Origin: Hygrophila difformis
Lineage: Eukaryota; Streptophyta; Magnoliopsida; Lamiales; Acanthaceae
Assembly (NCBI GenBank): GCA_030278955.1
Contig: JAOANR010000011.1
Coordinates: 49,401,417 to 49,465,416, forward strand
Length of the DNA stretch: 64,000 bases
Direction: 5' to 3'
Below are positions 34,306-45,649 of this stretch, piece by piece. The notes under the pieces were generated by a model, which did no database searches, was not told where the DNA came from, and was given only the letters and a program-made list of their open reading frames with translations. Position 1 is the first letter of the stretch. Each line of letters opens with the position of its first letter. Position numbers and translations under genes: made by a program.

Positions 34306-37069
34306 TGGCATCTTTTTGCCAAATTTTTATTCTCCATCTTCTCCATTAATTAATTGGACCTTTATATCAATATTTTGAGGTTGAAATCCAATGATATCAA
34401 TCCATGATGAATTTGATATGAAGAACTTTGTTCAATTCCATTAAAAGATTCTTATACAAATGATTAAGCTCTCATGATCTAAGCATATAATCCGGACTGT
34501 AATGAATCAATTATGGAATGAGTGATTATTTAGACATAAAGAGTGATGCCCTTGCATGAGAAACCAATGTCTCTCATGCAAGATGAACCAAAAATATTTT
34601 CCTTTTTATTTACTTATTTTGTCTTTACCTGTGATGTGTGAAACAGTCAGTAAAGAACGTACAGATTAATGTTGGCGGGTATTCCCACACGGATAACTAG
34701 CTCGTAATCTGTACATTAGTTACTGATTGTTATTTTGCATGGTCTGGATAGAGGAAGGTGGAAGCCTTGGCGGTGAATCCATTCTGGATTATAATAGCTG
34801 CTCAGCTGACCTCTATCCGGATGCAGTTTTCTTTTCATTATCTTAATTTAAACCCGAATTTCAAGCTGTGATGTCTACAAGTAATGTCGATCAACATCAT
34901 TTGACAGACATCACCAGTAAGAAAACATGTAGGTTTTTCTCTAATACACAGACGGCAGGAGTTCTGATGATAGCGATCACTATCATTTAGGGCTTCCTTA
35001 CGTCTACAACCGTCCCATCTGGAATAGTTAGGACCCGGATAGCAGATGTTTGCAGTCCGGACAACTCTAGCTATTTCAGTCATCTTTTTAGCCAAAATTC
35101 TTCTCACCTCCGGCTCTTTCATAATTGTGTTTCACCTTCTGTCTAGACCCGCTGCTATATTTTGGGTCATGTTATTTTACACTCTCACATATCCGTATGC
35201 ATGCTATTATTATGTAGATACTGTGGTCTATATTATTTTGGGATCCTTCCCTTGGACATAGAAGTCTTGATTTTATAATCAGATTTTATAATCAGATGTC
35301 TCATAATAAATTTCCAACAAAAATTCACTTATAAATCCGGATCTGAGTAAGGGATAAATTCCACAGTTATGACTAATTCATATCATACTGGGGGTTGATT
35401 TTGAGAAATTAGAAGCAGAGTCAGCGATTAGGTCTCATCTAAACTGAAAGGATCTGTGTTTAATTGAGAGTCTAGTACCTGATAGGGAATGATTTTCGAA
35501 CATTAATTATTTTCCAAAATTGCTGTTTGTTGGAAATCTTATATTAAATATTGCACTGGGTCAGATTCCACTTGGATTCCGATAAGGTGTGATAGATAAT
35601 ACTAGAGGAACAACATTCGGGCCTTGGTTATTTTCTAAGGTAGGGTTGAGTATTCTTTCAACTGCTATCTTCTTCTGCCAAAGCCTATTTTTGAGTCCTG
35701 AGTGAGTGCATCCGGAACGAGCTAATTTATTAGTTCGTTTCATTAGTTTGTATCTCATAACCACCCGACGGGAAGTGAACACTGCGAGCGGTTCACCGAG
35801 AATAGGGAATTCTTGATCCACACCCGGTCATCCTGACCGGGGGCTTTCTTTTACTACCAGGGTCAGACTTTTAAAACTTCCGAGTGATAGGATTTTAAAT
35901 GCTTTCTTACTGCTTTCTTTTAACTGCTTTCATTAGAGGTCACTCGGTTGTATTGAGAGTTGCGTAACTGCTACTAGGATTGATAGTTAAGGGATAGTTC
36001 AAAGCTTGATTAGAATCTTTGGGCGTGACATGGGGGAAAGATAGGAGTACTTGGCATTTCAATAAATGATCTGTCGGGTGTTGCTTATCCACCACAAATG
36101 ATCAACACACTCTTGCAAGGCATTGCAAGGGGAGTTAGGAGTCTGTGGTATCTTAGATTTTGATGTCTTAAGAGCATGTAAATTCTCGCTGTAAGTACCT
36201 GTCTGTTAAAGGGAACATAGTGGAGAAAGCATGAGAGTTAGCTAACTGATGGATTATCCCAAGCTAAGATCTGTGTAACAAAATGGAAGTTTAACTGTGT
36301 TTCATCTGGATCGTGTCCAATTTTTATTCTTCTCTTCCTGTCTCTTTTGTCTCATTTTCAATCTGCTTTCTTAGATAATTTTAATTCGCTTTCTAGAATA
36401 ATTTTATCTGCTTTATTTTAATTGCTTTCGTAATCTGGTTTAAATTCTGTCAAGTAGTTGATAGTCAATCACAAATCTGGTTGAGTAACTGAGTGGAAAA
36501 TCTTAGTAAATGACGTGGGCCCTGCTTCTATCGCACATCCTCCAGTGAACGATACGGTCTTACTATAAATTACTGCAATTTTTGACACCGTGCGCTTTCG
36601 GGAGCACATTTTCGTAGCACGAGTAATAAAAACATGACTTATAAATATATCCTTAAGCCAACTCCATCTTCATAAATTGGTTTCATTAAATAAAACCTAA
36701 CCCAGGATTGTACCTTTTCAGAAAACACTCATGTAGTGGGAATTTGCCAAAAATCTCATGGTAGAGAATCCCATGGCATGAAATGATGAGAAGTATCATG
36801 GTACATATGCCGGGGATCTTCAGTGTGACAGGCTGAAGGTCAATCTATCCCGGTGTACCGTGAGATTTGTCAAAAGTTTCATGGCATAGAGGACTACAGC
36901 GCCATTTGAACTCTGAAGCCCCATGCATGAGTAGCGAAAAATCTGGATATATCCTTAAACCCTTTTCTCGCGAATCATAACTCTTTTCATTTAATAAATT
37001 CAATCCTGGGAAATCAACTTGATTTATTTTCCAAAATACTCGTGCTATAGAAAAATGTCAAAAGTTTCA

Positions 37070-37086
37070 TGGCGCCGTTGCCGGGG
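37070..37086 (+). promoter_or_regulatory. Second PBS-like copy inside the LTR end
   Basis: TGGCGCCGTTGCCGGGG, identical to the functional-position PBS 95 bp downstream. It is also present in the 3' LTR (50160) and in the inverted arm. Confidence 0.85.
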
Positions 37087-37164
37087 AAATGCAAACAGTT
37101 CTGGTAAAATAGAATTGTTAACCCCGGCTGGACCATGAAACTCGAGGCAGGTGCAAAAGTTTCA

Positions 37165-37181
37165 TGGCGCCGTTGCCGGGG
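37165..37181 (+). promoter_or_regulatory. Primer binding site of element A (tRNA-Asp)
   Basis: TGGCGCCGTTGCCGGGG abuts the LTR end and is complementary to the 3' end of plant tRNA-Asp(GTC), which ends CCCCGGCAACGGCGCCA. Confidence 0.9.
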
Positions 37182-37690
37182 AGGATGCAGCGTTGTTTAT
37201 TAAGAGAATTACACTCCTGATTATTCATAGATTAGCTTAGTTCAGCTTAGTTTAGTGTAGTATTTCTAATTCAGAACAAGGAAGTATCCTCAAGATTAAT
37301 TAAACATTTAGAGTACCAAAACTCTAAATGTGAGGATGTTGATCTGAGGAGAAAACCTAACCTATTGGGTATTTATCTATTTTGCAGGAATTTGGAACCA
37401 TCAAAAAGAAGGAGCAGAAAAATGCATGGAAAACCAGGTTCTTGGTTGGATAAATTCTATGAGTCTGAGAAATTAATTTCGGAATTTAAAGCAATTTAAA
37501 ATCCGGAATAAATTTCGCAGATAAATGGAACTGATCCAACCTAATTTTATGCAAGTAGATTTATTCATAATAACAGCCCATGTTTTGAATTTATTTGGAC
37601 TGAATTTATTCAGGCCCAAATCAAATAAAAGGGACTCAGGCCCAACATCACACTCAGGCCCAATCCGTTAAAAATTTGAAAATTCAAAAA

Positions 37691-38101
37691 TTTTGTCGCG
37701 GAATGGTCATTTTGTCGCGGAACATGGTTCCGCGACCAAATGCACTTCCGCGACAAAGTCCCACTCATCCTTCAACTTTGCTCGTCTTTGTCGCGGAAGG
37801 ATCACTTTGTCGCGATGCACTGCATCGCGACCAAATGTAACTCCGCGACAAAATCCCACTCATTCCTAAACCATGATCGTCTTTGTCGCGGAGCACTTTG
37901 TCGCGGAGTACTACTCCGCGACCAAGCCTTGTTCCGCGACAAAGGGTACACACCCCACTTTTCCTTCTTAATTTTGTCGCGGTATCCTTTGTCGCGGAGC
38001 ATGACTCCGCGACAAAGTCCCCAGTCCGCGACCCCTCTCACATTTCCGAGCTTGGTCGAGTAACCTGGTTCCGCGACCAAGTGGGCTAGGGTTTCGCGAC
38101 C
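37691..38101. repeat. Hairpin array 3, internal region of A
   Basis: About five units with the same CTTTGTCGCGG / CCGCGACAAAG outer words. The inner stems are CGCGGAAC/GTTCCGCG, CGCGATGC/GCATCGCG, CGCGGAGT/ACTCCGCG and CGCGGAG/CTCCGCG. The inner stem sequence differs between units, yet pairing is kept. Confidence 0.9.
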
Positions 38102-38111
38102 AGCCCAGTAG

Positions 38112-38119
38112 TATTTAAA
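38112..38119 (+). promoter_or_regulatory. TATA-like box after internal hairpin array
   Basis: TATTTAAA follows the array and a GGGCTAGGGTTT word, echoing the array, TTAGGGTTT and TATA order in the LTR. It is 151 bp upstream of the ATG of the spliced ORF. Confidence 0.5.
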
Positions 38120-38269
38120 CCCCTTCCTCTCCCTCTTCTTCCCTACGCATTCCATACTTGCGAATTTTCGAACTCTCTCGTCTGAAACTGCCATCTTCGA
38201 GAGAACACCACTGTGTTCCTTCGCAACTTTTCCAACCATCTCCAAGGGAAACTCTGCCCGATTTTTGCC

Positions 38270-41200
38270 ATGGAACCTTCGTCTTCATCACCCCCCGAGG
38301 AAACCGAGCCCTGGTAAGAGTTTTCTTGTTCCCTCCTCGTGCGCCCATTTGCCCCTGTTTTCGCGATTTTAGGAATCTTGTGTTTGTAATCTTGATAATG
38401 TGCAAATAGGTGCCCTTTTTGGGTCTGTTTTGCTTAATGGAGTTCGATTTTAGTGATTTTATGCGGTTCGGGCATGTTTGGATTCTGATTCCCTGTTATT
38501 TGTGTCAATGGCCGAGCATGACTGGGAGTTAGGCAGTTTGTTTGGGTGTTGCAGAAGCATGAATAGGAATAGGGTGTTGTTTTTTTTTTTTACTGAGAAT
38601 GCAATTGAAGTTTTGTTTGGCAGTAATAAATTTTTCCCCATTGATGAGTTTCGAGCTTGTAGGGTTCTTAGGTTTCTTTCTGCTGAACCCTGTTCTTGTC
38701 TACTTTGTGAACCCTGGTTGTTTTAGATTTACATGAATCCTGTAGTTTGGAATCTGGAAACTGATGAGCATTTGGTTATTTTTGAATAGCTTAATGTTAT
38801 TGGTTGCTTTTAACATTTTTGTGATTTAAAAAGCATGTTGGGTTCATTTCAATCCATGATTTAGAGTAGTCCAGCATGTTAAGTTGTTTAATCTTCTGTT
38901 TTTGATAAGTAGAGGCATGATCCTGTGTTCTCACCTTGCTATGTTCATGAGTATTGCATGCCGAGATATGCATTTAATGCTTTCCCCTGTTTGGCATGTT
39001 TGTGTATGTGTGCTGCGATTTGTGTTTGTTTAGTTTTGGCAGCCTGCCCACCAATCCAAATTTTCGCAGTCCACTTTTTCACTAAAGACAAAAATAGTAC
39101 TAGGAATTTTGGTTGACAAGGGTGTTTTTGTTCCCAATGGAACTAAAAAGTGTGAGTCAAGTAGCAGTATTTTTGCCACCTCAACTGCTATCTTTTTACA
39201 AAAATCCAAAAGGGGACCACACACATCCCACTTTTCATTAAATAAAATCAAGTCAACCTTTTTAAAATTAAAAATAGTGTTTGCAATTTTCTTGAGTGTT
39301 TTAACTGTCCAATGACAAGTCCGAGCAGTCCGGAAAGAGCAAATCCACTCCGCCACGTCTCCACTGCACATTCCATATTCGAGCAATCCATTCCATCGTC
39401 TTCATCCCATTCCATTTTCAACAAGTGCCTCGAGCTTGTTTAATAAAAAATTGGAAAATCAATCTTTTGGGCCCAATGGCCCAGTTTAACTCTCTAAGTT
39501 CAATGACTTAGATTTTTCAAGTAATTAAGGATTTTTGCATTGTAATAAAAGTTTTAAGTACTAACCAAATAAATCACATTTCGAGCAAGGCTCAAAATGT
39601 GAGGATGTTGGTTCTCAACTTAAAACTCAATATCTTAAAAATATATAAAAACTCAATCAAAGTTAATACTTCCTATATTTTTCAGGAATCAGAAAGTGAT
39701 TAAGTCAGCTATTCTGCTACCTGACTGCACTCTAGAACAGGCAGCATTAGAAGCTTCCGCGAACAGAACTCAGATCAAGAAGCTCAGGGAAGCTCTGATA
39801 AGTGTATACAGTGTCCCTCTGGACCACAATACTGAAGCTGAACTGAACTTGAGGCCCGGATGGGATGTGAACATTCCCCAAGCAGAGAGGTCAACTGCCC
39901 TCACTAACATTGAGAGGGATTTTTCCTATCATATGCGGAGATTCTGGGAGTTAATGACTGATCACGCCCCGAGTGACTCCATAATGACTCCCGCAGTTCA
40001 CCTGGAAAGAATCACACTGAAATTTCAAATGCATATAGCAGTCTGGGAGCGTCATTTAGAGGATGGGACAGTGGGAATCCCAATATCAAGCTACGATATA
40101 CTCATCCCTTATCAGCCAGTAGACCCACAAGTACGGACGTTGTTTGTGGAAAAACCTGTAAAAGTGAGCAGTATAATGTTGAAAGGAGCCATCTCAATGT
40201 ACGAAGCCTTCCCATGTATGTGGAATCCACGTTTATTTGACCACATGGGTCCAGAGGAGCAGAGATGGGTGGCCAGGCAAGCCAAGCTGAGACATAGGGA
40301 ATTGAGCTGCAACCTGATTCACAAGCTGAGAAGAATTGAGAAATTCAACAAAGAGAAGAACTCTACTCTGTTGAACCTATTCAGAGAGGAAATTAATGCG
40401 ACCCGGAAAGAATGGTTTGACTTGACATACATATGGGGGAAGGGCACATGATTGATCACACAAGAGAGATTGGATAAAGGACTAACCTTGCCAGATGAAG
40501 ACAACTATGAAACAATCTTCATAAACAAGCGTTTTGGTCGGACAGTACCAGCTGAGAAAGGAGAAGAGTATGATCCGGGATTTCCCGAACACATCAGAAT
40601 GGTCAGAGAAAAGGCTCTTTATGAGATACATTACAAAAAGTGGTCAGTAATGACTGACAAAAAGGTGCAACTCAGATTAATGACTGAGGCTGAGGCAAGG
40701 GAATATCTGACGTTTGACAAAGCACAGAAAATGACCTATATAAAAGAGAGCTTGGAAAGAGACATGATCAACACTATGATGGAGCAGTATAGGACTTCAT
40801 ATCTTGAACTCATCATGGAAATGGATAGAGAAGCCTTGAGGTATGGATTGGAAGGGAACAGAACAAAGATCATGCACTATAACCGCACGATAAGAAACTT
40901 GTTCACCAGCCGCATCAAAAACGAGTGGGAACTCAAGCTGGCACGGATCACGAGCAGGACATTTGTAGAAGATTATCTGAGATTTGCACACAAGTTGTTT
41001 GGGACGCAGGAGGCAGGAGAAGAAGAAGCCCAAGAGGACACTGACGCCATCGTCGATGACTACATCTCCACGCCTCCTGATGCCAACCCACAGCCAACCC
41101 AGCCATCAATACCAGCATCGGCCATGCCACCAAAAGAGCCAACTGAAGTGCAGAAAGCTGCTGCCACCGAGCCTGTGGAACAGAAAGAAACAACTAATGC

Positions 41201-44018
41201 ACCAGAATCAGCTGCTTCTATGCCCGAACTTCCAGTGCAACCAATTCAGTCTGAAATGGCAGCGCCTGCTGCAGCAACTCCCTCATCTCACTCTGAACCT
41301 CCTAAGCAGTCCAAGAAGAAACTGATCAAGACAGCAGATAAAGAGAAATTGACACGGGCCCCGGAGCCTAAGATAGTGATCAAGGAACCCGAACCAGCTG
41401 CCAAGAAAGTGGCAACACCTTCGGATCCCAAGGACAAAGGCAAGCAGCCGATGCCACCACCACCACCAAAACGAAAAGAGCTCATCGCCCTCGATGCTGA
41501 AATGGCTCGAAAAATGCAAGAGGAAGAATTCGCATTGGCCGGGCTGCTTGATCACGGAACAGGTGGTTCGGGAATAGAGAAATTGACTGAGGAAGAACGT
41601 TTGGAATTGGAAAAGAAAGCTGCAGAGGAGGAGCAGATCAGAAAGAACATTCAGCAGACTAAGGCTGAAGAGGAAAGAAAGAAGAAAGAGGCCCAAGATA
41701 AAGAGATTGCTGAAAAACTGCAAGCAGAACTGGAAAGTAGACAAACTAGAGGAGCTGAACAAGAGGGTGACGAAGAGTTGGTGATCACGGATGTAGTGGA
41801 AGGAACAGGGCTGAAAATCAAAGAAGAGCCCGAGGGAAGAAAGATGGAAACTCCATACACCAGGGAAATGGAGAAAATCAAGGAAAGACTGAACATTCCA
41901 ATTGATCCCCTTGTTGGCACAGCCAGAATTGAAGCAGTCATCACTCAAGGAGGCCCATCAAAACAAGCTCAACAGGCAGAAACTGAAGGATCACAAGATT
42001 CAATTGATCCGACAGTATTGGCCAAAAAGTTGGAAAAGCAGCCGAATGACGATCCCATGGCCTCTGCACTGAAGGAAAATGTTCTAGGAATTGTGAATGA
42101 AGCTGCAGGCAGAGAGAATGTTGAACCTGAGGAAGGAGCAAACCCCATTTCGCTTTCTGATTTGGTAAAAGAGAGAGCTGTTGAACTACAAGAAGCTGAC
42201 AAAAAGCAAAAAGCTAGAGAGGAAGAGGATGCCAATGAACAAGAGGAAGCACAGCAAGAGGAGCAAGAATTTTATGGCCAAATGGAAGCTGTCTTCAAAC
42301 GTCCTGTAGGACAAGCTGCAAGAATTAGGGAGGAGGAGGAGGTTGAGGATGAACTTAGAGATGAAGCTGCTCATGGAGAAGAAAAGCCTAGTCAACGGAG
42401 AGCTAAGGCTGATCAAATGAATGCCCAGCCACAGGAGGGAGACGACCAAACAGACTGGCACTCAAGTGAAGATGAATCTGTAGGATCCATTCGGCCAGTC
42501 GAGTTTTGGTCCGAGAACACTGTGAGGAGGAGAATGGGCGTATCAAAGGAATACGAGAAGAGAGAGTTGAGTGCAGAACAAGTGCAAATCAAATTTAATG
42601 GCAACAGAGAGAATGCAGAAAAGTATAAGAAATTGCAGAAGAGAATTGTGCCAGATAAAGGATTCAGGCCCGATGCCCTAGCCCATCCCACTGTTGAGAC
42701 CTTCTACAGAAATCAAGAGTGGGGTAACTTCATGTTGCACCATGATGAAGATGGCTTTGTGGAATTGACAAGGGAATTCTTCTGCAATATTGATGCAGCT
42801 GCCAGAACAACATGGATCCGAGGAAAAGTGATAAACATAGCACCCGACTGGCTCAATCAGTTCTTTGGAACCCCGGACATCAGAAGCGAGTTTCCCCCTG
42901 ATGAAATCATGATGAAAAGGGCCAAGACAAGTGAGTATGCAAGATATGCAACTCTGGCTAACAGTATGACAAGAGTGACTGCCCCCGGGCACACATTCGA
43001 TGCAAACTGGCTGAATCTGAAATTCATGCCAACTTATGAGTTTTACATGTCTAAGATCCGGCCTAACTCACACCCGCACAACACATCCGGGAGTGTACTG
43101 ATGGGATTTGCAAGAATGTGGAGTGGAGCAAAGCTGAATGTGGGGAGGCATGTATTCGATGTAATGATAAGCCGGATAGGAGACAAACAAGTGCTTTGTT
43201 ATCCAAATCTGATTAGGAGGATCTGCAGTGCGCAGGGAGTCGATCTAGGTGTTTTTGAGGGTGATGCGGTGGTGAGAGTGAACCCACCTATTAGTGTGCC
43301 GAGACTTCCATTAACTGAAAGAGTTAGGTACTCACTTCCCCAACTGTTCACCAGAGAAGATTCAGACGCCCAATCTTCTTTCATATCCGGAGGACAGGCG
43401 GCAAGGAAAAGAAAGAGACAGCCCAAGACAAAGAAGGGAACACAGAAAACCTGTGCTGATGCAGGACCTTCGAATGTCCAAGAAGAACCTCCCACGGATC
43501 AAGAGCAAACAGAAACACCTAATCCAATTCCAGCAGCTCCAACTCAATCTCAACCTCAGATGCCTTCACAAAGTCAGAACGTATCTCAATTTCCTGCTGA
43601 TTCCCAAGCATTCGAGATGGTGAGCAGAATGAGTCAATCTATGCTCGAAGGAATGAAATCCATGACGGATTTCATTATGACAAGTCAAGAAGAACAGCGA
43701 AAAAGGGCTGAAGAGGAACGTGAAGAACGAAGGAGGGAGAGAGAAGAAGAACGCCAAGAGCGTAGGAGAGAAAAGGAAGAAAAACGAAAGGAGAAGCTGG
43801 AGAAGGAGAAGAAAGAGGAGGAGTTCAAGAAAATGATGATGGAGAAAGAAGAGCGCATGCACAGAGAAAGATTGGAGAATGAAGAAAAGCAGCGCAAGAT
43901 GATGGAAACACTGCTGCAGGCACTCATCAGTCAACTGCCCAAGCCACCCCCACCTCCATCAGATGCAGCAGGAGCCTCGAACCAGAAATCAGGAGAAGGA
44001 AAAGACGGCACATCTTAA
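38270..44018 (+). CDS. Element A spliced ORF, long coiled-coil protein with plant-transposon-type domain
   Basis: Proposed exon 1 is 38270-38313 (ATG in good context, MEPSSSSPPEETEP, donor TG|GTAAGA). The intron is 38314-39685 (ends TTTTTCAG). Exon 2 is 39686-44018, in frame with no ATG needed. The frame is open for about 1450 codons except for TGA at 40449-40451, after about 269 codons. The middle is rich in E, K and Q with proline-rich linkers. At 42680-43250 a segment (WIRGKVINIAPDWLNQFFG, LKFMPTYEFYMSKIRP, LNVGRHVFDVMI) resembles the 'putative plant transposon protein' domain (Pfam PF20167 type). A basic cluster RKRKRQPKTKKG follows, then a charged helix (43680-43930). No gag, protease, RT or integrase motif is seen. 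Function is unknown. The TGA may be a recent mutation or a readthrough site. Confidence 0.7.
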
Positions 44019-45633
44019 TTACAGATTGATTGAGCACAATTGTACATATCATATAAGAGAATTTCAGATCATTTGTGCAAGTTCGATCTCACTGCACGAA
44101 ATCTCTTGTAATTGATATCATTTACCGCTTTCCAAAAAGGAATTTTGCAGTCCAAAACAATTTTATTTTATTTTATTATTGAAAAGATGTCTGTACAGTC
44201 CAAGATGAATAAGTGACTGTCAGGCCAAAAATATGCTGTTGACATACTCAGTATGTCAGCAGTGCCTCTTTACTGCTTTAAATTAAAAAACCAGCAAAAA
44301 TATGCATAAACCTGCTCTAAATTCACATGTTGAATTTAGGCTTATGATTAAATTTGCAAACTTTTAAATTGGGATAATATAATTGAAAACATGCATGAAA
44401 TGAATTCCTGAGGTTTTGAGCTATAAAAGTTTAATGATGCAATCATCTTGTTGGGTAATAAGTCTGCATGTTAGAAATTTTGATTGAATAAATTGTTAGA
44501 ATTAAGCTTTGATTAAACTTGAGAATATTGTATGACATGAATCAATCCAACCTGTGAGGTTTGAGCTATGAGTCACTTTTACTCATTCATTTCTTTGATG
44601 TGTGAATCATTTTGATTAAAGGAAACTAGAACTTGCAATCGAGACCGATTCAAGACCATGCCATATTCCAAGATCGAGCACATGATTGAGGCACTTAGAA
44701 AAACCCAAAATTTTGGCCTTCTTTTGAAATCCAAACCAAAAATATTTTTCCCTTAGGATTAACCAAGTTGAGCCTTTAAGCCTAATTTTTCTTTGAAGCC
44801 CTCTATATTATTCCTATCCTTATAAAAAGACCAACAAAATCAAACCCAAGTGTGCAAGAATGAATTTTATCAAGGCATTATTATTCATGATCATCAGAAA
44901 AAGTATTAATCGGTGTTCAATAAACCGATTCAAAAAAAAAAGAAGAAGAGAAAAAGAAAAAGAAAAAATGTTGAGATTCATTCAACATAAATAAATTGCA
45001 AATGACAAAGCAATTAGACATAGTCTAATGTCATGCAATAGAAAAAGAAAAACAAAAGAAAAAGATTGATGATCATAAATTTTAAATAAAAATATGCCAA
45101 GTTATGATGGAATGAATTCTTGCCACTTCGTAGCCCAATATTCCCTTTCTCACCTATGTCACAACCGTATGCCCCGTTATAACCTTGAATAAGACCTCAT
45201 GATCTCGATTTGAAGAAATGAGCCGGTGGCGAGTTGATCCAATTGCAAGCTTATGGGATAATTTAATTAAATTTGATTTTGAGCTTCATGATCAACCCAA
45301 TTGAGAGTGAGTGAACTTTCCGATTCTCTTATATGTGAGGCTCTGTTTGATTATAAATGTTCATGTCATGCCTTGATTCTAATTTTTAATCCTTGCATCT
45401 TTCAAACATGATATTCATGAAGGATTGATGATAATGCTTGATTTGTAGGCCTGATTTAGTGAGCAAGTATCATTTTATTCAACACTGTAATCAAGGGAAT
45501 TTAACACTTGTAGTTTTGATTGTCTTATCCCAATCCAAAAAGACTGTGATTTATGAAGCCACGGAAATGAATTAAATATGCAGAGTCCGTGTTCTTTAGA
45601 ACATTGACTCTGACTGCTCGGGGACGATCAGTA
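44019..45633. other. 3' untranslated region of element A
   Basis: No coding sequence. It holds two A/G-rich tracts (about 44930-44970 and 45040-45065) comparable in place to those of element B near 59095-59215, and ends in a hairpin before the polypurine motif. Confidence 0.6.
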
Positions 45634-45649
45634 TTAAATGTGAGGATGT
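45634..45649 (+). promoter_or_regulatory. Polypurine-like primer site of element A
   Basis: TTAAATGTGAGGATGT lies directly before the 3' LTR, preceded by a hairpin ACTGCTC/GATCAGT (45613-45632, one mismatch). Related motifs occur at 37329 and 39599. Confidence 0.7.

Larger units (their letters stand above)
32560..37164 (+). repeat. Element A 5' LTR (4605 bp)
   Basis: It starts TGATAACGGTC and ends TTTCA directly before the PBS. It aligns without any indel to 45650-50254 (constant offset 13090). It contains two hairpin arrays, a TATA box, and a short perfect hairpin CCCGGTCA/TGACCGGG near 35823. Several antisense frames (for example 94 and 86 codons) are kept in all three copies, but only because the copies are young. 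Confidence 0.93.

Noticed and set aside
32738..34378. Overlapping frames rich in SRN, PRQ and RDK repeats across the hairpin arrays
   Set aside because: They are translations of the TGTCGCGGAA/TTCCGCGACA words in several frames on both strands. That is an artefact of the repeats.
34838..35821. Antisense frames of 94 and 86 codons in the A LTR, present in all three copies
   Set aside because: The copies are almost identical DNA, so conservation says nothing about selection. No known domain is seen, and an overlapping frame exists on the other strand.
35823..35842. GC hairpin CCCGGTCA/TGACCGGG followed by T-rich sequence, terminator-like
   Set aside because: A bacterial-type terminator has no meaning in a plant LTR. 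Kept only as a small structural note.
40797..43934. Many minus-strand frames (for example 221 codons at 41283-41948)
   Set aside because: They are shadows of the long + strand ORF of element A, caused by its purine-rich codons.
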